The position numbers and the translations under genes are program-made. A DNA stretch of 52,131 nt, taken from Acinetobacter rongchengensis (GTDB lineage: Bacteria; Pseudomonadota; Gammaproteobacteria; Pseudomonadales; Moraxellaceae). A model generated the notes under the pieces. That model was not told the origin of the DNA, searched no databases, and was given only the letters and a program-made list of their open reading frames with translations. The stretch is from the NCBI RefSeq assembly GCF_003611475.1, contig NZ_RAXT01000021.1, positions 1 to 52,131 on the forward strand. Direction: 5' to 3'. Each line of letters starts with the position of its first letter. The stretch's first letter is position 1. Shown piece after piece: positions 28,147 through 35,651 of the stretch.

Positions 28147-29025
28147 TTATTTCCCCTGACTTGCTTCTGTTGTTATCACATTCAGCATCATTTGCATGAT
28201 TGCGATACAATCTAGTCCATTCCTTACTTTAATTTTCTTAAATTCAGCATTTTGATTGATGTTAAAGTTTGATGAAGTCATTGAACCTAGATATGCAATG
28301 CTTTCATCCAACATCATTGCGTTTGTCGCACCGCCAATGAAAAAAATCACAAGCTCTCTTTTTAAGTTTAAGTCATTATCAAAGTAACATTCCTTTAGTG
28401 TTTTAGTTGTAGTTTTACCATAATGAATTTTTCCATTTTCTTTCACGTAATAATCAGACTTATAATCTAAGGCAAACAAGAATCTAAGGTAAAAATCTTT
28501 TTCAATTTCTCCTTTTTTAATATCATTCTTGTACCCACCAAGTATGTCAAAATCTTGGGAAACAACTTTTTCAATTGATTTAAATGGAAAAGATGACCGT
28601 ATCTCTACTGTCTTAGTAAGAGATTTATAATCATCCGAACCATGCTGTAGCCATTTCTTATGAATTTTCAAATCTATTTGATCAATAGAGTTATTACCAC
28701 TATCCAATTCAATTACAACATTGGGATTTTTGTTGTAGTGAGTAAGCATAGAAAAACATAGTTGTTCTATTATCAATCCACAAAATGATTTTAATTTAAT
28801 CTCAATTTCATCCCTAGCAACTCCTGATGAACTAGCTGAATTAAATTGTATAGAACTCAACCTAGATTTAGCAGTCTGAATAATATTTTTGCTACGTTCA
28901 TTGTTAGGACTTAAAGTGATTTTTTGTATTCTAAATGGAATATTTGAAAATGAGTGACAAAGAAAATTATTATCGGATGTTTTCAGAAGTGTATTATTCA
29001 CACAATCAACATAGTAAATATCCAT
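28147..29025 (-). CDS. Unrecognised 292-aa protein of the defence operon, possible PD-(D/E)XK nuclease
   Basis: I do not recognise a family. The ATG at 29023-29025 follows AGAGAA and starts 2 bases after the methyltransferase stop; its stop abuts the next start. An acidic helix with E87 is followed by D115 and D118 (SIDQIDLKI) and by TVEIRSSFP (E141, R143). The spacing E - D - E-x-[K/R] fits a PD-(D/E)XK nuclease with Arg replacing Lys. That is inference from pattern only. Its place between a methyltransferase and a nuclease makes a restriction endonuclease or specificity partner most likely. No signal peptide or membrane segment is seen. Confidence 0.7.
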   Translation of the reverse strand: MDIYYVDCVNNTLLKTSDNNFLCHSFSNIPFRIQKITLSPNNERSKNIIQTAKSRLSSIQFNSASSSGVARDEIEIKLKSFCGLIIEQLCFSMLTHYNKNPNVVIELDSGNNSIDQIDLKIHKKWLQHGSDDYKSLTKTVEIRSSFPFKSIEKVVSQDFDILGGYKNDIKKGEIEKDFYLRFLFALDYKSDYYVKENGKIHYGKTTTKTLKECYFDNDLNLKRELVIFFIGGATNAMMLDESIAYLGSMTSSNFNINQNAEFKKIKVRNGLDCIAIMQMMLNVITTEASQGK

Positions 29026-29027
29026 GC

Positions 29028-30137
29028 TTAAATTCTCTTATGACAAATTAAAACTCTTGAATACAAGCGTTTTCCATTGAGATATGCACGATCTAATTTT
29101 CCACGCCATTCTGCTAAAGCAATATTTTCTAATAGATCATCTTTTACATAAAAATCCATGCCTAAAATTTCAAATTGTTCAGGGTTGTATTTATCTAAAA
29201 AACTAATTGGTACGCCCATAACACCATCATAATCACTAGGAATAGCATTGGTAAAAGGCACTTCAATAGCATTGTAATTATCGTATAACTGATAAGCATT
29301 TTTACCTTCAATTTTAGAGTTAAATCTCTTATTGTCTGCGGTTGTCATTAGTTGTAATGGTTCGTGTCTACGTCCATGTTCAATGTTGGTAAACCATCTA
29401 ACACCTTTTACTCGAATATATTTATTACCCTCGCTATCAACCCTAAACCCTGCTGCATTTAAAGGGTAGCTATCAGGAACTCTAAATTCACGATCACCAC
29501 TACTGATTGTCGCACCAAGCCATACGATATTCTTTTGAATCAAAGGGAATATATCTTTATAAGTAAGGGAGTTCATATTCCCAACAATCGCAAATTTTTT
29601 CTCACCTTCCATAATCCATGCAATAAAATCACGGAATAGGGAAAATGGGGGGTTGGTTACAATTATATCGGCTTGATCACGCAACGCTTTGACTTCATCA
29701 CTTCTGAAATCACCATCACCTTTGAGGTACTGCCAATGAATATCGTTAATATCAACCACGCCATCTTTAGTTATATCGCTTTCTAGTTCAAAAAACTTGC
29801 CACAAGCAGTAGATTTATCACTATCAAATTGAGGGCTTTTTTCTTCAAATAATGAAGGTTGATAAGATTGATCACCTTGTTTGTTCTTAGGGGCATAACT
29901 TGTGCTTATAAGTTTTTTCAAGCCTAACCGACTAAAATTTTGAGCAAAATATAATGTGAAATTACTCCATTCAGGGTCATCACAGGGCAATAAAACTACT
30001 TTATCTCTAAATACATTTGAATCAAATTCTAAGTAAGCATTCATTTCTTTTTCAATATCAACATATTGAGTATAAAATTCATCATTTTTAGCTGATCTTG
30101 CTTTTGAGAGATTCGTATTTTTCAAAACGCTGTTCAT
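29028..30137 (-). CDS. EcoRI-family adenine-specific DNA methyltransferase
   Basis: A 369-aa N6-adenine methyltransferase of the M.EcoRI family. The N-terminus has the family opening SKARSAKNDEFYTQYVDIEKE, followed by VVLLPCDDPEWSNF, which replaces a classical SAM motif I, and IIVTNPPFSLFRDF with catalytic motif IV NPPF near residue 162. A later block (GVRWFTNIEHGRRHEP) is also typical of this family. Start is the ATG at 30135-30137; a TTG four codons upstream is possible. It lies 19 bases after the DUF6471 gene and 2 bases before the 292-aa gene. It should protect host DNA against the cassette nuclease; the recognition sequence cannot be read from sequence. Confidence 0.9.
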   Translation of the reverse strand: MNSVLKNTNLSKARSAKNDEFYTQYVDIEKEMNAYLEFDSNVFRDKVVLLPCDDPEWSNFTLYFAQNFSRLGLKKLISTSYAPKNKQGDQSYQPSLFEEKSPQFDSDKSTACGKFFELESDITKDGVVDINDIHWQYLKGDGDFRSDEVKALRDQADIIVTNPPFSLFRDFIAWIMEGEKKFAIVGNMNSLTYKDIFPLIQKNIVWLGATISSGDREFRVPDSYPLNAAGFRVDSEGNKYIRVKGVRWFTNIEHGRRHEPLQLMTTADNKRFNSKIEGKNAYQLYDNYNAIEVPFTNAIPSDYDGVMGVPISFLDKYNPEQFEILGMDFYVKDDLLENIALAEWRGKLDRAYLNGKRLYSRVLICHKRI

Positions 30138-30156
30138 ATTGAAATCCAAATTTATA

Positions 30157-30378
30157 TTAAATTAACCGAATGTCTTTACAATCAATCGCTTTGAGTATTT
30201 GAAGCATGAATATTGCCCCAAATGTACCACGATTGATCTTATTGCTAATGTTTTGCGGTGTTTCAGATATACCCATTGATTCTAATTTCTTTGCTAGATC
30301 AATCAGGCTTATATTTTTTCGGGCAATTTCTGCCTTAATTAAGCCTTTGGCATAGTCTTTCCATTCATCATCACTCAC
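30157..30378 (-). CDS. DUF6471 HTH-like protein, first gene of the defence operon
   Basis: A 73-aa small protein matching the DUF6471 pattern: EWKDYAKGLIKAEIARKN, LIDLAKKLESMGI, then NISNKINRGTFGAIFMLQIL, an HTH of the lambda-repressor type. Start is GTG at 30376-30378, seven bases after AAGAGGT. It is the first gene of the operon, immediately beside a 15-bp palindrome, so it is a good candidate for the controller (C-protein-like) that times methyltransferase and nuclease expression after transfer to a new host. That role is inferred from position. Confidence 0.8.
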   Translation of the reverse strand: MSDDEWKDYAKGLIKAEIARKNISLIDLAKKLESMGISETPQNISNKINRGTFGAIFMLQILKAIDCKDIRLI

Positions 30379-30419
30379 GGTTTGACCTCTTAAAAATAAA
30401 CGACATAGTATGTCGCTAA

Positions 30420-30457
30420 AATATTTTAAATCATTATATTTGATGATTTAAAATATT
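30420..30457. promoter_or_regulatory. 15-bp perfect palindrome, candidate operator
   Basis: AATATTTTAAATCAT (30420-30434) and its exact complement (30443-30457), 8 bases apart, sit in the 119-base gap between the divergent DUF6471 gene and transposase. Binding there could control both units. The protein most likely to bind is the DUF6471 HTH product. Confidence 0.6.
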
Positions 30458-30497
30458 ACAATATATTTAGTATATCGTGTTTGTGATGGGTGATTTT

Positions 30498-31532
30498 ATG
30501 CAAAAAGAATCTAAGCAACATTTCTTATTATCAGCAAAGGCTCGTACCTTATCTGTATATGAAATTACGCAAATCACCCATGAGCAAGCATTTTTATTAT
30601 TCAAGGAAATGCGATGGGGAAATGGAAATCCGATTTGCCCTCAATGTGCTATGCAAGACAATCATTATTTCATTCGGGGACGTAAGCAATGGCGATGTAA
30701 ATGTTGTGGTCATACGTTTAGTGTCACATCAGGTACAATTTTCGCATTTCATAAACTACCACTTAAAATTTATCTTGCTGCTATCGCCATATATTCTAAT
30801 GCTGTTAAAGGATTATCTGCCTTACAGCTTGGTCGGGATTTAGGTGTTCAATATAAAACTGCTTTTGTATTGGCACATAAAATCCGTGAAAGCCTCATTG
30901 AGCAACGTGACGATGAAGTATTATCAGGTGAGGTTCATGTAGATGGTGCGTATGTAAATGGTTATGTACGCCCTAAAAACCACAAGGATGATCGTGTGGA
31001 TCGGCGCAAGGCTGAATATCAAAATCCGAATAAACGGTGTGTTGTGGTACTACGCCAAAAAGCAATCAACAGTGACCAACATTACCAACAAGGTGCTGAT
31101 AGAACCAAAACCTATGTGGTGCATGGTGAAAATCAAAAGGACATTAATCATCTTGCAAATCAGCATATCAAGCACGGTTCAACCATTCATGCAGATGAAA
31201 GTACAGCCTATGACACCTTGAATGCTCGGTTCACAACTAAACGTGTCAATCACCAAGTTGAATATCGCTCAAAAGATGGTGTGACCAACAATCTTGCCGA
31301 AAGCTATTTCAGCCGATTTAGACGTATGCAATTAGGTCAGATGCACAAGTTTGGTGTGATGTACCTCGCTAACTATGCCAATGAAGCTGCTTATCGTGAA
31401 GATACTCGTAGATGGTCGAATGGTGAAATCTTTACGGATATTCTAACCAAATGCACCCAAACCCGAACTCATAAGGATTGGTGTGGATATTGGCAAGGTA
31501 ATAAACGTAAATCAGAGCGTTTAGTCTGTTAA
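30498..31532 (+). CDS. IS1595-family (ISXO2-like) transposase
   Basis: A 344-aa transposase with an N-terminal zinc ribbon (CPQCAM, then CKCCGHTF), a helical DNA-binding region, and an RNase-H-like DDE core. D149 is in HVDGAY, D233 in IHADES, and the third position in NNLAESYFSR (N265/E268) as in IS1595 elements. Start is taken at the ATG at 30498, six bases after GGTGA; in-frame GTG 30477 and ATG 30486 lack sites. It looks intact. Its stop overlaps the stop of the convergent 141-aa gene by three bases. Confidence 0.9.
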   Translation: MQKESKQHFLLSAKARTLSVYEITQITHEQAFLLFKEMRWGNGNPICPQCAMQDNHYFIRGRKQWRCKCCGHTFSVTSGTIFAFHKLPLKIYLAAIAIYSNAVKGLSALQLGRDLGVQYKTAFVLAHKIRESLIEQRDDEVLSGEVHVDGAYVNGYVRPKNHKDDRVDRRKAEYQNPNKRCVVVLRQKAINSDQHYQQGADRTKTYVVHGENQKDINHLANQHIKHGSTIHADESTAYDTLNARFTTKRVNHQVEYRSKDGVTNNLAESYFSRFRRMQLGQMHKFGVMYLANYANEAAYREDTRRWSNGEIFTDILTKCTQTRTHKDWCGYWQGNKRKSERLVC

Positions 31533-31954
31533 TCTACAATTTGCCATAGATACGGACGATGATTGCCAATAGCAACGATGATGCCTTTAATTCTTAGTCG
31601 ATTCAGAACTTTGATTAAGCTAGGGCTGACATCATCCCTCAAAGATTCATCCATACCTTTAACTTCTAATATTTGAACCATAATTTCCTTGTAGTTCATA
31701 GGGCTTTGAGCTTCACGCAAACAAGTCAAAACTAAAGTTTGTAATTCACCTCGTCCAAAATAGGGATTTCTTTGGTTTGTACGCTTAGATTTAATGCTTC
31801 TTAGGTCAAATTCAGGTGAAAATAGCTTAATGGTGTGATCTACATGCAGTAGTATTTCAGAGATACGTTGAATGTCTTTTTGATGTGATTCAATCTGACC
31901 AAGAAGTTCCGCACGTTTCTTCGTTAAAACAGAGATTAAGTGGGATTCAGCCAT
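31529..31954 (-). CDS. Small wHTH-like protein associated with the transposase
   Basis: A 141-aa protein: an N-terminal coiled coil (about 1-45, heptad-like KKRAELLGQIESHQKDIQ) and a C-terminal winged-helix-like part (about 68-140: GELQTLVLTCLREA, then SPSLIKVLNRLRIKGII). I recall near relatives next to IS1595-type and other mobile-element genes, so it is probably part of the element rather than host DNA. Its stop codon is shared in antisense with the transposase stop. A role as a transposition accessory or regulator is inferred. Confidence 0.65.
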   Translation of the reverse strand: MAESHLISVLTKKRAELLGQIESHQKDIQRISEILLHVDHTIKLFSPEFDLRSIKSKRTNQRNPYFGRGELQTLVLTCLREAQSPMNYKEIMVQILEVKGMDESLRDDVSPSLIKVLNRLRIKGIIVAIGNHRPYLWQIVD

Positions 31955-32000
31955 TGTTATATTCCTATATTTTAAAGGAATTATTTTAAATGGCGTGAAA

Positions 32001-32029
32001 TTGAATTGATTGTGCAGTTGCTACATAAT
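32001..32029 (+). promoter_or_regulatory. Possible outward promoter in the right end of the transposon
   Basis: TTGAAT (32001-32006), 17 bases, CATAAT (32024-32029, inside the inverted repeat). It points out of the element to yjiX 27 bases downstream. The left end has the CATAAT but no matching -35. Confidence 0.4.
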
Positions 32030-32033
32030 AGCG
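32010..32033 (-). repeat. Right terminal inverted repeat
   Basis: Begins TTGTGCAGTTGC and ends ATAATAGCG. It is the inverted partner of 26882-26905 (22/24). Confidence 0.88.
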
Positions 32034-32041
32034 GAAATAAA
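32034..32041 (+). repeat. Right copy of 8-bp target-site duplication
   Basis: GAAATAAA, identical to 26874-26881, directly next to the right inverted repeat. Confidence 0.88.
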
Positions 32042-32055
32042 GTGAGGTGAGTAAG

Positions 32056-32358
32056 ATGAATCTTAGATTCGCCAAAGGTGGAAAAACGGTGATTTATAAA
32101 ATCATCAAGATGACCATTATGTCGCAAAAAGACTTAATTTTTTCACCAAAGAATTGGTCAAGAATTGCAACTTTGTGGCAGCGTTTACAGCAAAGCTTCC
32201 GTTTGATGGTCGGTGTTCCTGATTATGAAAATTATGTGGAGCATATGAAAAAGCACCATCCAGATATGGAGCTGATGGATGAAAAGACATTTCACCGTTA
32301 TTGCGTAGATGCACGTTATCCAACGGCAGGCGGCAATATGAAAAAATGTCCATGTTAA
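32056..32358 (+). CDS. YbdD/YjiX-family small protein, separated partner of cstA
   Basis: A DUF466 (YbdD/YjiX) protein, the conserved small partner of CstA/BtsT transporters, probably needed for transport activity. The family core is clear: LMVGVPDYENYVEHMKKHHP, then ARYPTAGG and the cysteine-rich C-terminus KKCPC. The ATG at 32056 follows GAGG at eight bases and gives 100 aa; family members are about 65-80 aa, so the internal ATG at 32119 (79 aa) is an alternative start. The gene is intact although the transposon now lies 14 bases before its start and cuts it off from cstA. Confidence 0.85.
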   Translation: MNLRFAKGGKTVIYKIIKMTIMSQKDLIFSPKNWSRIATLWQRLQQSFRLMVGVPDYENYVEHMKKHHPDMELMDEKTFHRYCVDARYPTAGGNMKKCPC

Positions 32359-32373
32359 TGTCAACGATCAGTT

Positions 32374-32402
32374 AAAAAAACGACACTTCGGTGTCGTTTT
32401 TT
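32374..32402 (+). terminator. Terminator after the YbdD/YjiX gene
   Basis: CGACAC, loop TTCG, GTGTCG with A7 and T6 flanks; probably the original terminator of the cstA operon. Confidence 0.9.
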
Positions 32403-32618
32403 ATTAGGGAAATTTGAAAATAAACACCATACTTAAATCCAACTATATTTTGCATAGTTAAAATAATTTTATTAAATAAATAGAATGTATTGTGTGATTT
32501 TCTATTCAATAATGAAAATAATCAGTTTCACTGTTTATCATTGTTAAATGTCGTGTATCCGACAGCTCTATATTAGCATTTATCTTAGAATGCTCTAGTC
32601 ATTGAAAAGGGAAATTTC

Positions 32619-33638
32619 ATGAAAATATATATTTACGGTGCAGGTAGTATTGGCTGTTACTTCGGTGGGAAGTTGGCTGCTTCAGGTGTTGATGTCACAT
32701 TTATAACTCGCTCACATCGCTATCAACAACTTTCGCAATTTGGTTTAGAACTCACGGATTATGCAGGTCACTATCTCAAAATAGCTGCAGACCAATTAAA
32801 CTTAACAACTGATCCTGCACAGGTTGTTCATGCTGATCTTATTTTCATTTGTGTCAAATCAGCGGCAACCGAACAAGTGGCACATGAACTAAAGCAATAC
32901 TTAGGACAAAAAGCACCCCTGATCATTAGTTTTCAAAATGGCTTAAGTAATGTTCCAATTTTAAAAAATATTTTACAAGCGCAGACCATTTTAGAGGGGA
33001 TGGTGCCTTTTAATGTTGCTGCTTTAGGGCATGGACATTACCATCAAGGAACATCTGGCGCTGTAAGTATTAAGCAATATGCCAATCAAACTATTTTGGA
33101 AGGGATTTTTAAAAAAGCCAATTTAGAAATCGTATTTGAACAAGACATGTTGGCTATTCAATGGGCGAAGCTTTTACTGAATCTAAATAATTCAATTAAT
33201 GCTTTATCCAAGTTACCCCTAAAACAACAATTATCGATTCGCCAATATCGTCAATGTTTGGCAATGGCGCAGCAAGAAACCTTAGATTTGCTTGATTTTG
33301 CACAAATTAGAACAGCAAAATTAACCGCAATTCCTACGCATTGGATTCCGAAGCTACTGAGTTTACCCAATCCACTGTTTAAATTATTAAGCCGTAAAAT
33401 GTTGGAAATCGATCCTTTGGCACGATCATCGATGCAAGATGATTTAATGATGGGACGTGCTACAGAAGTTGATTGGATTAATGGCGAGGTTATAAAATTA
33501 GCTGAACATTGTGGAAGACGTGCCCCGATTAATAAAAAGCTTATACAGCTGATTAAACAGGCTGAAAAGATGCCCACAGCATTTTCAATCCGTGCTGATG
33601 CCTTAAAGGATCAATTGGAATCTGTAGCTAAAACGTGA
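32619..33638 (+). CDS. Ketopantoate reductase family protein
   Basis: A 339-aa protein of the 2-dehydropantoate 2-reductase (PanE/ApbA) family, which reduces ketopantoate to pantoate with NADPH on the way to coenzyme A. The N-terminal Rossmann motif is YGAGSIGCYFGGKLAASG; a Lys in IFICVKSAATEQV and the NGLSN sequence match PanE. The C-terminal domain is longer than E. coli PanE (303 aa), so this may be a paralogue with another 2-oxoacid substrate. AAGGGA precedes the ATG, and it seems monocistronic. Confidence 0.8.
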   Translation: MKIYIYGAGSIGCYFGGKLAASGVDVTFITRSHRYQQLSQFGLELTDYAGHYLKIAADQLNLTTDPAQVVHADLIFICVKSAATEQVAHELKQYLGQKAPLIISFQNGLSNVPILKNILQAQTILEGMVPFNVAALGHGHYHQGTSGAVSIKQYANQTILEGIFKKANLEIVFEQDMLAIQWAKLLLNLNNSINALSKLPLKQQLSIRQYRQCLAMAQQETLDLLDFAQIRTAKLTAIPTHWIPKLLSLPNPLFKLLSRKMLEIDPLARSSMQDDLMMGRATEVDWINGEVIKLAEHCGRRAPINKKLIQLIKQAEKMPTAFSIRADALKDQLESVAKT

Positions 33639-33759
33639 CTTTAGCAAAAGCTGTTATAGCGCAGTGAAAGGCTTTAATATTTATAATGATCATCTTTGAG
33701 TATTCTTTAAAAGCGTGTATGTTAATGCTATACATACAATTTTTATTGGGGAATAAAAG

Positions 33760-34719
33760 GTGATTTGGGGAACAACACAGCAAACAGCATCTCTCGAAAA
33801 TGAATCGGTTTCTCAGCAAGAACTTACGCATTATTACCCTAAAATTGATGCATTTCTTAAGCAAATTAATCAAATCATCCTTGATAAAGAACAACAAACC
33901 AAACTTGCATTATGTAGTCTTTTGGCTGGTGGTCACTTATTATTTGAAGATTTACCAGGGCTAGGTAAAACTACATTGGCCAGTAGTTTATCTCGTTTAG
34001 CAGGTCTATATTTCCAACGTATTCAATTTACCAATGATATGCTTGCAAGTGATGTGATTGGGATCAATATGTTCAATCAAAAAGAACATCAATTTGAGTT
34101 TAAACAAGGGCCTATTTTCTCTCAAATTTTACTTGCAGATGAAATTAACCGTTGCAGTCCAAAGACGCAAAGTGCTTTGCTTGAAGCGATGGAAGAGGGT
34201 AATGTCACTGTAGATGGCACTCGTTATGAATTGCCTAAACCATTTTGGGTGATTGCCACACAAAATCCACTGTTTCAAAGTGGAACTTATAGTTTACCTG
34301 AGTCACAACTCGATCGTTTCATTATGCGCTTGTCCTTGGGATATCCTTCAAGATCTGCTGAAAAATTACTTTTACAACAAAATTCACGGCATGAGTTGAT
34401 TACCCAGCTACAATCGATATTTGAACAACAAGAGATACTGCAATTACAACGTAATGTGAATCAAATTACAGTAAATGATCTCATTTATGATTATTTGCTT
34501 GATTTAACTGAAGAAACTCGAAAGGGGCGACATGGATTGTCGACACGAGGATTACTTGCACTTAAAAAAGCGGCACAAGCCTATGCTTTGATTGAAAAGC
34601 GTCATTTTGTAATTGCAGATGATGTACAAGCGGTATTTGTTGCCGTTGTTTCCCATCGTATTGGATTAGGTGAATCTGAAACTTTAGCCTTGATGCAAAA
34701 AGTTCCTGTAAAAGGTTAA
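33760..34719 (+). CDS. MoxR-family AAA ATPase
   Basis: A 319-aa AAA+ ATPase of the MoxR family: Walker A FEDLPGLGKTTLA, Walker B ILLADEINRCSPKTQSALLEAMEE, and sensor 1 in WVIATQNP. These act as chaperone-like ATPases with DUF58 and VWA proteins. The start is GTG at 33760 after GGGGA. It is the first gene of a three-gene operon with DUF58 and transglutaminase genes. Confidence 0.92.
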   Translation: MIWGTTQQTASLENESVSQQELTHYYPKIDAFLKQINQIILDKEQQTKLALCSLLAGGHLLFEDLPGLGKTTLASSLSRLAGLYFQRIQFTNDMLASDVIGINMFNQKEHQFEFKQGPIFSQILLADEINRCSPKTQSALLEAMEEGNVTVDGTRYELPKPFWVIATQNPLFQSGTYSLPESQLDRFIMRLSLGYPSRSAEKLLLQQNSRHELITQLQSIFEQQEILQLQRNVNQITVNDLIYDYLLDLTEETRKGRHGLSTRGLLALKKAAQAYALIEKRHFVIADDVQAVFVAVVSHRIGLGESETLALMQKVPVKG

Positions 34720-34731
34720 TAGGAATCGATC

Positions 34732-35640
34732 ATGTTCAGAGAACGATTTGTACGTTGGCTACATCTGAGATTTCGCTATACAGGAGTGCGCACACTTAAA
34801 CAAAATGAAGTGTTGGTTTTTATTTATCAGCAAGGTTATTTATATCTTGTCTTGATTTTGATCACGTTTATTGCAGGTATTAATTATGCCAATAACCTAA
34901 TTTTGGGGTTTTGCTTTCTGATTAGTGCAATTTTATGTATCAGCTTCTATCTAAGTTTTAAGCAGTTACATGGCATAACCATGCAAGTCGTTGTAGATGA
35001 GGTGGGTAAAGTTGGAGAGGCTTTTAACGTTAAAATCATTTTGCAACAAGATCGAATCACACCTAAATATTTAAATTTTAAAACCAATGATCAAATACAT
35101 CCCTTTTTATTTGAAGAAAAGCAGCAAAGTTTTGAACTTGTGTTTATTCCAGAACAACGTGGAAAATTTGAAATCCCACCGATTCAAATATATTCAACTT
35201 ATCCTTTGGGGCTTGTCAGAGCTTGGACGTATATTTATCTCACTGACATCTATTGGATTGCCCCACAAGCCAAAGTATTTACGCAGCATTTACAAAGTTA
35301 CTCAAATACAGGTGAACCTGACTTAGATGAATTTAAGGAGCTTAGAACATTTAAACTGGGTGATTCATTGCAAAGTATTTCATGGAAACAGGCTGCTCGT
35401 GGGCAAGGTTTATTTGTTAAACAGTTTGAAGACTTAGTTGATACCCATGTTATGCAAATTGAATACAGTAAAATGCCAAGTGCAGACCATGAAGAAAAGC
35501 TATGCTTCATGATGGAATTGGTTGATCAATGTGAACATTCTCAAACACCTTATAGCGTTATATTGCCGCATGCACAGACTGAAAATGGCGTAGGTGAGCA
35601 ACATTATATTCATATCAAAACATTATTGGCTCAGGCTTAA
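34732..35640 (+). CDS. DUF58 domain membrane protein
   Basis: A 302-aa protein with two N-terminal membrane helices (about 30-75) and a C-terminal DUF58 domain whose signature is EFKELRTFKLGDSLQSISWKQAARGQGLFVK (35332-35424). It follows the MoxR gene by 12 bases, with AGGA before its ATG, and precedes the transglutaminase by 15 bases. MoxR-DUF58-transglutaminase operons are common, but their exact function is unsettled. Confidence 0.9.
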   Translation: MFRERFVRWLHLRFRYTGVRTLKQNEVLVFIYQQGYLYLVLILITFIAGINYANNLILGFCFLISAILCISFYLSFKQLHGITMQVVVDEVGKVGEAFNVKIILQQDRITPKYLNFKTNDQIHPFLFEEKQQSFELVFIPEQRGKFEIPPIQIYSTYPLGLVRAWTYIYLTDIYWIAPQAKVFTQHLQSYSNTGEPDLDEFKELRTFKLGDSLQSISWKQAARGQGLFVKQFEDLVDTHVMQIEYSKMPSADHEEKLCFMMELVDQCEHSQTPYSVILPHAQTENGVGEQHYIHIKTLLAQA

Positions 35641-35651
35641 TTGGAGTGCTG

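Larger units (their letters stand above)
26882..32033. mobile_element. IS1595-type transposon carrying a restriction/defence operon
   Basis: A 5,152-bp element bounded by 24-bp terminal inverted repeats and an 8-bp direct repeat. It contains, left to right, a terminator, a DUF262-HNH gene, an unrecognised 292-aa gene, an EcoRI-family methyltransferase, a DUF6471 regulator (all minus), a palindromic operator region, the transposase (plus) and a small partner gene (minus). IS1595-family elements with passenger genes are known (called tIS); here the passengers look like a complete restriction-modification or related defence unit. Removing the element plus one target copy joins cstA to yjiX with a 46-bp gap. 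Exact duplication and intact genes suggest a fairly recent, possibly still active, insertion. Confidence 0.88.

Noticed and set aside
30477..30497. Upstream GTG/ATG starts for the transposase
   Set aside because: They have no ribosome site; the ATG at 30498 follows GGTGA.
26882..32033. Prophage or integrative element
   Set aside because: No integrase, phage structural or conjugation genes, no tRNA target; inverted ends and an 8-bp duplication fit a simple transposon.
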